From NCBI RefSeq assembly GCF_020089865.1, contig NZ_JAIRBM010000018.1, forward strand, positions 1 to 64,000: a stretch of DNA of 64,000 bases, in the 5' to 3' direction. The notes beneath the pieces were generated by a model. It saw only the letters and a program-made list of their open reading frames with translations, did no database searches and had not been told where the DNA came from. Positions 52,681 through 60,018 of this stretch are shown one piece after another. Source of the DNA: Microvirga puerhi. GTDB lineage: Bacteria > Pseudomonadota > Alphaproteobacteria > Rhizobiales > Beijerinckiaceae. Within the stretch, counting starts at the first letter, position 1; each line of letters starts with the position of its first letter. The translations under genes and the position numbers were made by a program.

Positions 52681-53668
52681 TGGCGCGCGGCAGGACGAGG
52701 GGCCGGTCCTCGCCATCAAGGATCTTCGGATCCAGATTGGCGGCATCGACGTGGTCGATGGTGTCTCGCTCTCGGCGAGCCGGGGGCGCATTCTCGCCAT
52801 CGTCGGCGAGAGCGGCTGCGGGAAGAGCCTGACCGCCCTGTCGATCCTTCGACTTCTCCCGAAGGCAGCTAAGATTGTCGATGGCCGGGTCGAGCTGGAC
52901 GGAGGGGACCTCGCGCATCTGCCCGAAAAGGACCTGGAAGACATCCGGGGCAACAAGGCATCGATCATATTTCAGGAGCCGATCGCATCGCTGAATCCGC
53001 TCATGCGCGTCGGAGCGCAGGTGGAAGAGGCGCTGCGCCTTCATCGCGGTCTCTCGCGCGCCGAGGCATGGCGCGAGGCGGTCGCAATGCTCGCGAGCGT
53101 CGGCATCCCGGATCCTGAACGGCGGGCCAAGCAATATCCGTTCGAACTATCGGGCGGCATGTGCCAGCGCGTGATGATCGCGGCGGCGCTGATCTGCCGT
53201 CCGCGCCTCTTGATCGCCGACGAACCGACGACAGCCCTTGACGTGACCATCCAGGCGCAAATCCTCGACCTGATGAAGCGCTTACGCGATGAAGTCGGCA
53301 CGTCCATCATCATCATTACGCACGACATGGGCGTCGTGGCCGAAATGGCCGACGATGTCGCAGTCATGTATGGGGGCAGGGTGGTCGAGCAGGGGCCCGT
53401 CGATACAATCTTCGCGGCCCCGGCCCATCCCTATACCCACCTCCTGTTGACAACGGTTCCGCGCCTCGACGGACATCGCAAGAGTTCGCTTCGGACGATC
53501 GAGGGCATCGTTCCCAGCGTCGACCAGTGGCCGCAGGGTTGCCGATTTCGCAGCCGTTGTCCTCTGGCGACGGATGTCTGTGCACAGCGGCCGCCCCTCG
53601 ATCCGGTCGACGCGGCCGGACATGACGCGGCCTGCTGGCATACGGACCGCCTGATGGAGCTTGCATGA
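52670..53668 (+). CDS. Oligopeptide-type ABC transporter ATP-binding protein, DppD-like
   Basis: A 332-residue ATPase: Walker [23 protein letters not shown], signature LSGGMCQR with Cys where Arg is usual, Walker [13 protein letters not shown], and the Cys-containing C-terminal extension [15 protein letters not shown]. The ATG at 52670 lies within the 3' end of the GGT gene, giving translational coupling. It works with the next ATPase and the permeases encoded 4 kb upstream. Confidence 0.92.
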   Translation: MITDGARQDEGPVLAIKDLRIQIGGIDVVDGVSLSASRGRILAIVGESGCGKSLTALSILRLLPKAAKIVDGRVELDGGDLAHLPEKDLEDIRGNKASIIFQEPIASLNPLMRVGAQVEEALRLHRGLSRAEAWREAVAMLASVGIPDPERRAKQYPFELSGGMCQRVMIAAALICRPRLLIADEPTTALDVTIQAQILDLMKRLRDEVGTSIIIITHDMGVVAEMADDVAVMYGGRVVEQGPVDTIFAAPAHPYTHLLLTTVPRLDGHRKSSLRTIEGIVPSVDQWPQGCRFRSRCPLATDVCAQRPPLDPVDAAGHDAACWHTDRLMELA

Positions 53669-54651
53669 CCGAGCCAGCTTCACCTCTCCTCAGCGTACGT
53701 GATCTCAAAGTCCACTTCCCGGTCCGCGGGTCCGAGGGTGGCGTGGTCAAGGCCGTCGACGGCATTTCTTTCAACATTCCGTTCGGCCGCACGGTCGCGC
53801 TGGTGGGCGAAAGCGGCTGCGGGAAGTCGACGACCGCGTACGGTATCATCGGTCTCGAACAGATCACGTCCGGATCGATCAGGTTCGATGGAAACGAGAT
53901 TTCGCATCTGGACAAGCGCGCCCGCCATGATCTCGCAACCGCAATTCAGATTGTCTTCCAGGATCCGAGCGCCGCGCTCAATCCGAAGATGACGATTGGC
54001 GACAGCATCGGCGAACCGCTGGCCATTCAAGGCTGGCGTAAGGAAGAGAGGCGGCGGCGCGTGAGCGAGCTTCTCGATCGCGTCGGTCTGCCCGCGACCT
54101 ATACGGAGCGGACGCCCAACGCACTGTCCGGCGGCCAGCGGCAGCGCGTAGTGATCGCCAGGGCTCTCGCCTTGTCGCCGAAGCTTCTCGTCCTCGACGA
54201 GCCGGTCTCGGCACTGGACGTGTCAATTCGTTCCCAGATCCTTAATCTTCTCATGGAGCTTCAGAAGGAGCTTGGCCTATCCTATCTGTTCATCTCCCAT
54301 GACCTGTCAGTTGTGCGGCATCTGGCCGATGAGGTCGTCGTCATGTATCTCGGGACCGTCGTCGAACAAGGCGAAACCGGTGCATTGTTCGAAGCGCCCC
54401 AACATCCCTACACGCAGGCGTTGATCTCAGCGATTCCGCTGCCCGACCCACGGGCTCAGCGCGCGCGGGAGCGCATTATCCTCAAGGGCGACCTGCCGAG
54501 CCCGCTCAATCCACCTGTGGGATGTCCGTTTGTCGGCCGTTGCCCGATCCGTATCGATCCGTGCAGCACTATTCGTCCATCGCTGCAGCCTGCGGCGAGC
54601 GACACTCTCGCCGCGTGCCTGGTGCGTGCACCCGCCCCATTGGCAGCCTGA
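53665..54651 (+). CDS. Oligopeptide-type ABC transporter ATP-binding protein, DppF-like
   Basis: A 328-residue ATPase: Walker [24 protein letters not shown], signature LSGGQRQR, Walker [13 protein letters not shown], and the extension GCPFVGRCPIRIDPC. It overlaps the DppD-like gene by 4 bp. A short gap of 28 bp leads to the RidA gene, the last of the operon. Confidence 0.92.
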   Translation: MTEPASPLLSVRDLKVHFPVRGSEGGVVKAVDGISFNIPFGRTVALVGESGCGKSTTAYGIIGLEQITSGSIRFDGNEISHLDKRARHDLATAIQIVFQDPSAALNPKMTIGDSIGEPLAIQGWRKEERRRRVSELLDRVGLPATYTERTPNALSGGQRQRVVIARALALSPKLLVLDEPVSALDVSIRSQILNLLMELQKELGLSYLFISHDLSVVRHLADEVVVMYLGTVVEQGETGALFEAPQHPYTQALISAIPLPDPRAQRARERIILKGDLPSPLNPPVGCPFVGRCPIRIDPCSTIRPSLQPAASDTLAACLVRAPAPLAA

Positions 54652-54679
54652 TCCGGCATCTGCTTAAGGCGTCCAGACA

Positions 54680-55081
54680 ATGATCGAAAGAAAGAATCCA
54701 CCAAACCTCGCTCCGCCCGTTGGCCGCTACCATCACCTGACGGTCATTCCAGCCGGCAGCGACATTCTGGCCATCGCAGGTCAGGTCGGTCTTGCTGAGG
54801 ACGGGTCCCTGCCGGACACCGTCGAAGAGCAGCTTTCCAACGCATTCGCGAATGTCACGCGCATCCTGCAAAGTGAGGGGCTCGATCATCGGGCCGTGTT
54901 CAAAATCAACATGTGGCTCACGCAGCCGATCGAGCGCGAGCGCTATGTGCAGATTTGGCGCAGTTTTCATAACGACGAGCCACCTGCCTCCATGTTCGCC
55001 TACGTTTCCGCTATGATCCGTCCGGAATATTTTGTTGAGGTCGAGGCGTGGGCGGCACGCCCTGCACGCGGGGCTCCGTAA
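54680..55081 (+). CDS. RidA family protein (YjgF/YER057c/UK114)
   Basis: A 133-residue protein of the RidA superfamily, trimeric enamine/imine deaminases. The N-terminus PPVGRYHHLTVIPAGSDILA, the block IAGQVGLAEDGS, and the C-terminal RPEYFVEVEAWAARP (Glu and Arg region near residues 114-124) are family features. In catabolic operons such proteins often hydrolyse imines or act as amidohydrolase-like helpers, for example RutC-type members. It ends the GntR/SDR/deacetylase/GGT/importer operon. No hairpin terminator was found after the stop. Confidence 0.88.
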   Translation: MIERKNPPNLAPPVGRYHHLTVIPAGSDILAIAGQVGLAEDGSLPDTVEEQLSNAFANVTRILQSEGLDHRAVFKINMWLTQPIERERYVQIWRSFHNDEPPASMFAYVSAMIRPEYFVEVEAWAARPARGAP

Positions 55082-55331
55082 TTTTTAGCGGATCTGCGCA
55101 CGGACTGGTCTCGCTCTTGCCGAAATAGTCGACCGGATGCGCTCTTGTCGCACTGACCCGTGAGAGCACGGCATGATGCCGGCAACGTTCGGGGTCCTGT
55201 TCGGGATCATTTCGAAGGATCTCTGCTGGCCTGATTTACCCATTCGGGGGGAGAATGGCGGCGTGTTGCCTATTTCGAAGAGCAGTGGGAAAAGGGGCAG
55301 TGCATTGGCTTCAGAGCAAAAGGGACACGCA

Positions 55332-55805
55332 ATGGCGAAGAATACGATTTGCCTCTGGTACGATAAGGATGCCGAGGCTGCCGCCCGCTTCTATTCCGAG
55401 ACCTTTCCTGACAGTGCGGTGGGGGCGATACACCGCGCGCCGGGTGACTACCCGGACGGCAAAAGGGGTGAGGTGCTGGTCGTCGAATTCACGGTTGCGG
55501 GCGTTGCCTGTATCGGACTCAATGGAGGTTCGGCGTTCAAACATAACGAGGCCTTCTCGTTCCAGATCGCCACGGACGATCAGGCAGAGACCGATCGCTA
55601 CTGGAACGCCATCGTCGGCAACGGCGGCCAGGAGAGCGAGTGTGGCTGGTGCAAAGACAGATGGGGCGTGTCTTGGCAAATTACGCCGCGCATTCTGATG
55701 GAAGCGATGGCGGCAGGCGGTGCTGAGGCCAAACGCGCGTTTGATGCGATGATGACCATGAAGAAGATCGACATCGCCGCGATCGAGGCGGCGCGACGCG
55801 GTTGA
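55332..55805 (+). CDS. VOC family protein, PhnB/3-demethylubiquinone methyltransferase-like domain
   Basis: A 157-residue vicinal-oxygen-chelate protein. TICLWYDKDAEAAARFYSET at the N-terminus and WGVSWQITPRIL near residue 115 are hallmarks of the PhnB-like subgroup. Function of this subgroup is mostly unknown. The ATG at 55332 starts the domain without a leader, and the frame open from 55173 has no support. It is monocistronic, 250 bp after the RidA gene and followed by a 209-bp gap. Confidence 0.87.
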   Translation: MAKNTICLWYDKDAEAAARFYSETFPDSAVGAIHRAPGDYPDGKRGEVLVVEFTVAGVACIGLNGGSAFKHNEAFSFQIATDDQAETDRYWNAIVGNGGQESECGWCKDRWGVSWQITPRILMEAMAAGGAEAKRAFDAMMTMKKIDIAAIEAARRG

Positions 55806-56014
55806 TGTTCCATCGCAGAGGCTGACCAAGTTGCCACCAGCAGCTGTCCATTCCTGGCAATTCTCAGGCTCGGCACAGGGACTCGGCAGCTCGACCAGAG
55901 CGAGAATTTGGAGGGTGCGGGGGTATCCTGGTCTGACCTGAAACAGGCTTTGTGATACGACTAGGCTTGTAAGATGCCGCTTCGACGGTGGCGGCCAACA
56001 GGAAGGAAGATGTT

Positions 56015-56251
56015 ATGTCGAGGTCGCCAGGGGGACGCCGCCCACCTGATCCTTTGAAGGCCGCGGAAGCTGCCTTCAAAAAGGTCACAACAAAGCCGAT
56101 CGAAGGCCCTCCGAAGGCTCCATCCATCCCAGGCGTCAAGGAGACCGTTACCTTGCGCATTGACCAGGATGTGCTCGAATATTTCCAGCAGGACGGCCCG
56201 GGATGGCAAGACCGCATCAATGTCGCGTTACGGAAGGCGGCAGGTAAGTAG
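56015..56251 (+). CDS. BrnA antitoxin-like protein (orphan)
   Basis: A 78-residue protein. The C-terminal part VTLRIDQDVLEYFQQDGPGW followed by QDRINVALRKAAGK matches the ribbon-helix-helix-like BrnA antitoxin family. The N-terminal 40 residues are Pro/Lys-rich and disordered. GGAAGGAAG lies 6 bp before the ATG at 56015. BrnA normally follows a BrnT toxin gene, but the 209 bp upstream encode no such protein. It is probably a solitary DNA-binding protein or the survivor of a lost toxin-antitoxin pair. Confidence 0.75.
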   Translation: MSRSPGGRRPPDPLKAAEAAFKKVTTKPIEGPPKAPSIPGVKETVTLRIDQDVLEYFQQDGPGWQDRINVALRKAAGK

Positions 56252-56558
56252 GGTAGGAGTTGTCTCGTGAACAGAGGAACTCCAATACTGAGTAGGACGA
56301 CACAGGCTGCAATCTTCTCGGTAAACGTCCCGGGCGTGGCTGCCCAAGGTCCTGGCCCCGTTCACTGAACTTGTGCGGACTGCAAGCTCCAGGCTGCGTT
56401 CTCTCCCGTGCACCTCGTTGGGATCGGCCAAGCCGGTCTATCCTTACCGCTTGGGATGATGCCACGTTCAGCCGGACCACCGCTCCCTTGCACCCGGCAT
56501 GAAACGGCCTAGATTCAACCATAATGGGCAACTTCAGGTCGGAGCCAGAGCATTCCGA
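56252..56558. other. Region without a supported gene
   Basis: Open frames on the minus strand overlap here but carry no recognisable domain or ribosome binding site. No repeats or hairpins stand out. Confidence 0.35.
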
Positions 56559-56801
56559 ATGCCGCTATTCACCCCCGAGCAGTGCCGCGCCGCCCGTGGC
56601 CTCCTGGACTGGACCCAGGAGGAACTCGCCGAACGCGCGGAGGTCTCGCGCAGCACCATCCGAGACTTCGAAAATAGTCGTCATCATCTCCATCCCACGA
56701 CGGCGAACCAAGTCGTGGCGGCCTTGGAGAGAGGCGGGGCATTGCTGATCCCTTCCGACGAGGCCGGTCCCGGAGTGCGACTTCGGAAGCCCATTGGCTA
56801 G
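56559..56801 (+). CDS. Small XRE-type helix-turn-helix regulator
   Basis: An 80-residue protein with a single XRE/Cro HTH: QCRAARGLLDWTQEELAERA, then VSRSTIRDFENSRHH. A short C-terminal strand (GGALLIPSDEAGPGVRLRKP) ends it. Such solitary short HTH proteins are common in Rhizobiales chromosomes. ATG 56559 fits the family N-terminus, although the GGAG upstream is 14 bp away; an in-frame ATG at 56499 would add 20 residues. The target is unknown. Confidence 0.78.
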   Translation: MPLFTPEQCRAARGLLDWTQEELAERAEVSRSTIRDFENSRHHLHPTTANQVVAALERGGALLIPSDEAGPGVRLRKPIG

Positions 56802-56911
56802 AAGCTGAGCACGGCCTCGATCACCGAAAGCCTGTGCTAGAACCTATAGGCCGGTATCCCAGTCGCGGTGGGGCTGATTGCCTGATGGATCATCACGCGT
56901 GCGGTCTGTCC

Positions 56912-57283
56912 CTATCCAGGTGGGGTCTGATCCACCTCCACATCCGCTGCCGGAACGGCCTTAATACCCTCCCTCCGGTCGCGGTAGAGCGCCGCCCGCG
57001 CGAGCAGCATCAAGGTCACCGGCGTGGTCAGGGTGACGAATACGGCGATCAGGACCTCGTGAACGACCGGCCGCGTCTCGAGCACGCTGAAGCAGAGTGC
57101 TGATCCGGCCAGAATGCTTGCCATGCCAACGGTCGTGCCGAGTGTGGGCGCATGAACGCGGGCATAGAACGTGCGAAGCCGGAGCAGCCCGAGCGATCCA
57201 ATCAGGGTGACGGTTGCTCCGACCAGCAGGCAGAAGGCGGTCAGCAGCGCGGCCCAAGCTGGCAAGGTCCCTGTTGCACTCAT
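56912..57283 (-). CDS. mrpG: Na+(K+)/H+ antiporter subunit G (MnhG/MrpG/PhaG)
   Basis: A 123-residue membrane protein with three helices, including LLTAFCLLVGATVTLIGSLG. LLRLRTFYARVHAPTLGTT is the MrpG signature, and TLTTPVTLMLLARAALYRD follows. It is the last gene of the seven-subunit-type antiporter operon running from 62957 leftward, with a 4-bp overlap to subunit F. The complex exchanges protons for Na+ or K+ at the inner membrane and supports alkali and salt tolerance. Confidence 0.92.
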   Translation of the reverse strand: MSATGTLPAWAALLTAFCLLVGATVTLIGSLGLLRLRTFYARVHAPTLGTTVGMASILAGSALCFSVLETRPVVHEVLIAVFVTLTTPVTLMLLARAALYRDRREGIKAVPAADVEVDQTPPG

Positions 57284-57564
57284 TCGATCACCTCTCCACG
57301 CATCAGGAACTTGGCAAGCGCCACGGTCGAGACGAATCCGAGAAGGCCGATGACGAGCGCGGCCTCGAAATACAGCGTGCTGCCTGTACGGACGCCGAAT
57401 GTGATCAGCATCAGCATGGCACTCACGTAGAGAGAGTCCAATCCGAGGATCCGATCCTGCGCTCGTGGTCCCACGACGAGGCGGTAGGTGGCGCAACACA
57501 TCGACAAGCCCAGCATGACCTGGGCGGCAATGATAGCCCATCCGAGGATAGCAAGAGCGCTCAT
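57280..57564 (-). CDS. mrpF: Na+(K+)/H+ antiporter subunit F (MnhF/MrpF/PhaF)
   Basis: A 94-residue protein with three predicted helices. The conserved block is RLVVGPRAQDRILGLDSLYV, and the C-terminus is ALVIGLLGFVSTVALAKFLM. Size and position between E and G are standard. It overlaps both neighbours by 4 bp. Role as in the Mrp complex; the individual function of F is not well defined, though it has been linked to bile-salt/Na+ efflux in some bacteria. Confidence 0.92.
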   Translation of the reverse strand: MSALAILGWAIIAAQVMLGLSMCCATYRLVVGPRAQDRILGLDSLYVSAMLMLITFGVRTGSTLYFEAALVIGLLGFVSTVALAKFLMRGEVIE

Positions 57565-58049
57565 TCGAAGATCTCTATCAGCCGCCGCTCATAGCGGTCC
57601 TTGATGAGCCGGATCCACGCGGTTTCGTCGCTCAGGTCCAGAACGTGCAGCAACAGGGTTCCCTGGGCGGCATCGTAATTCACCCAGATCGTTCCGGGCG
57701 TCGAGGTGATGATGATGGACAATACCGCGAGCCCATGGCGGCTGCGCAGCTCGAGCGGGATCGACAGGAAGCCGGCGTTCATACCGGGCTGCCGGGAACC
57801 GAGGATGATGCGGCCGACGGCGATGTTGGAGCGGAGGATGTCGATCAGCACCATGCCTGCAAGACGCAGGGCTACCCCAGGGCGACGGATGTGCGGCTTC
57901 TCAGGCCGCAGGGCTGCCATCGCCCAGGAGGCAAGAACAGCGAGGACGGCACCAAGGACAATCTGACCAGATGAGACGCTCTGATTCAGCAGGAGCCACA
58001 GGACGAGCAGGGCGGCCGAGAGGAGGGGGTAGGGCAAGAGCCAGCTCAT
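57561..58049 (-). CDS. mrpE: Na+(K+)/H+ antiporter subunit E (MnhE/MrpE/PhaE)
   Basis: A 162-residue protein. Two N-terminal helices (LLPYPLLSAALLVLWLLLNQ and onward) are followed by a soluble part with the family block ITSTPGTIWVNYDAAQGTLL and HVLDLSDETAW. The ATG at 58049 overlaps the end of the subunit D gene; the longer upstream frame is only a shadow. Confidence 0.92.
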   Translation of the reverse strand: MSWLLPYPLLSAALLVLWLLLNQSVSSGQIVLGAVLAVLASWAMAALRPEKPHIRRPGVALRLAGMVLIDILRSNIAVGRIILGSRQPGMNAGFLSIPLELRSRHGLAVLSIIITSTPGTIWVNYDAAQGTLLLHVLDLSDETAWIRLIKDRYERRLIEIFE

Positions 58050-59677
58050 GGACCACTCCCCCCCTCGCGCGACCCGGCCCTCGGCGCCGACAGCACACCC
58101 GTGACGTAATCCTGCGGAGTCTGCAGGGCCTGCGTCGTCGCCTCCATGTAGCGCATCGCCGGCCCGCCGGCGACCGTCAGGCCAAGGCAGAGCAGCAACA
58201 GGCACAATACCGGAGCCATCTCGATGACGCGCACCCGGGGAACGCTGTCATCCATGCGGGCCCAGAAGCTGCTGATCCCGGTCCGTGTCATGGCGATCAC
58301 CGTCGCCAAGCCCGACGCTGTTAGGAGGCCGATCAGAATCCAAGTCGACGGCTGGACCGCAGGGCCGTCCATCTTCAGCATAGCCGCCATCATGCCGAAT
58401 TTACCGATAAAGCCGGCCAGGGGCGGCAGCCCGGCCAAGAGCAACGTGCAGGCGATGAAGCTGCCGCCGAGGAGGGCCACCGTGGCGGGAATGGCCACGC
58501 CGACCTCGTCCTCCGGATAGTCCTCATCGCCCTCGCCATAGGCCTCCATCGTAACGGCCAGCACATCGGCTCCGGGATCGCGCAGGCGCTCGACCAGTTC
58601 GACGAGCAGGAAGAGGGCAGAAATACCCAAGGTGGAGCTGACGAGATAGAACAGGGCCGAGCCTATGACCGCGCCGCTCCCGGTGCCGATGGCCGCGATC
58701 AGCGTCCCAGACGAGACGAGTACGCTGCAACCCGCGAGCCGCGTCAGGGACTGTGACGCCAGAATGCCTGCCGTGCCGAATACGATGGTCAGCATACCTC
58801 CGAACAGCAGCCACTCCCCGCCGAACCCGGCAAGGGAACTTGCCTCGGTGCCGAAGATCAGCGTCCATAGGCGAAGGATCACGTAAACGCCGAGCTTGCT
58901 CATGATGGCGAACATGGCGGCAGACGGCGCGGAAGCGGCCGCGTAGGTGGTTGGGAGCCAGAAGTTGAGCGGCCATGCGCCGGCCTTCAACAGGAAGGCA
59001 GTGCCGAGAACCGCTGCCGAGGCGGCAAACATCGTCGCGTCGCTTGATGCTAAGGTAGGAACACGGCGAGCAAGATCCGCCATGTTGAGCGTCCCTGTGG
59101 CACCATATGCCAGGCTCGCGCCGATCAGGAAAAGGAAGGACCCTGTCAGGTTGATGGCGATGTAGGTAAGCCCCGCCCTGACCCGCATGACCCCACCCCC
59201 GTGCAGGACGAGGCCATAGGAGGCTGCGAGCAGCACCTCGAAGAATACGAAGAGATTGAAGAGGTCACCGGTCAGAAAGGCGCCGTTGAGGCCCATGAGC
59301 TGGAGCTGGAAGATCGTATGGAACCGCGGCCCCGCGCGATGCCAGCGCGCGAGTGCGTACAGGAGCGACGCGATGCCCAGCACACTCGTCAGCACCAGCA
59401 TGAGGGCGGAGAGGCGATCGAGCACCAGCACGATGCCGAAGGGCGCTGGCCAGTTTCCGAGTTGATAGACCTTCACGGCCGATCCGCCCGTCCCGGCAAG
59501 GGGCATGTCGGCCTGGCGCAGCAGGATGATAGAGACGATCAACAGGGTGACTGTCGTCACAATTCCGATTCCGGCCTTGAGAGTGCGGCGACGCTCGTCG
59601 AGCAGCAGCATCACTGCCCCGGAGACGAGCGGCAGCAGGATCGGCATGATGATGAGGTGATCGAGCATACCCGTCAT
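58046..59677 (-). CDS. mrpD: Na+(K+)/H+ antiporter subunit D (MnhD/MrpD/PhaD)
   Basis: A 543-residue polytopic protein homologous to the proton-translocating NuoM/NuoN subunits of complex I. The conserved core contains FNLFVFFEVLLAASYGLVLH, LLKAGAWPLNFWLPTTYAAA with the essential lysine, and SKLGVYVILRLWTLIF. It has about 14 membrane helices. Start codon and stop overlap its neighbours by 4 bp each. With subunit A it probably forms the ion pathway. Confidence 0.93.
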   Translation of the reverse strand: MTGMLDHLIIMPILLPLVSGAVMLLLDERRRTLKAGIGIVTTVTLLIVSIILLRQADMPLAGTGGSAVKVYQLGNWPAPFGIVLVLDRLSALMLVLTSVLGIASLLYALARWHRAGPRFHTIFQLQLMGLNGAFLTGDLFNLFVFFEVLLAASYGLVLHGGGVMRVRAGLTYIAINLTGSFLFLIGASLAYGATGTLNMADLARRVPTLASSDATMFAASAAVLGTAFLLKAGAWPLNFWLPTTYAAASAPSAAMFAIMSKLGVYVILRLWTLIFGTEASSLAGFGGEWLLFGGMLTIVFGTAGILASQSLTRLAGCSVLVSSGTLIAAIGTGSGAVIGSALFYLVSSTLGISALFLLVELVERLRDPGADVLAVTMEAYGEGDEDYPEDEVGVAIPATVALLGGSFIACTLLLAGLPPLAGFIGKFGMMAAMLKMDGPAVQPSTWILIGLLTASGLATVIAMTRTGISSFWARMDDSVPRVRVIEMAPVLCLLLLCLGLTVAGGPAMRYMEATTQALQTPQDYVTGVLSAPRAGSREGGSGP

Positions 59678-60018
59678 CGCACATCCTCTCGGCCATCCAC
59701 GTGATCCGTTCCCGTGAGGCCCCGCGAGGCCAGCAGGACGACGAGGAACAGGGCCGTCATGGCAAAGCTGATGACGATAGCGGTAAGGACCAGCGCCTGC
59801 GGCAGGGGATCAGTGAAAAGCGCTGGGTCGATGGCCTCGGTGGTTTCGAGGACCGGTGGCGCCCCGACCCGCAGGCGACCCATGCCGAAGATGAACAGGT
59901 TAACGGCATAGGACAGCAGCGACAGGCCGATGATGACCTGGAAGGTTCGGGGACGCAGCAGAAGCCACACGCCGGAAGTGGTGAGGATGCCGACTGCGAG
60001 CGCGAAGATGAGCTCCAT
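59674..60018 (-). CDS. mrpC: Na+(K+)/H+ antiporter subunit C (MnhC/MrpC/PhaC)
   Basis: A 114-residue NuoK-like protein with three helices. VIIGLSLLSYAVNLFIFGMG, then DPLPQALVLTAIVISFAMTA, which is the hallmark of MrpC/NuoK. The ATG at 60018 overlaps the stop of the fused subunit AB gene (TGATG). Its tail is hydrophilic (GLTGTDHVDGREDVR). Confidence 0.93.
   Translation of the reverse strand: MELIFALAVGILTTSGVWLLLRPRTFQVIIGLSLLSYAVNLFIFGMGRLRVGAPPVLETTEAIDPALFTDPLPQALVLTAIVISFAMTALFLVVLLASRGLTGTDHVDGREDVR

Noticed and set aside
51418..52968. Minus-strand open frame of 516 codons opposite GGT and ATPase genes
   Set aside because: It crosses two well-supported genes on the other strand; the translation is low in hydrophobic core residues and lacks motifs.
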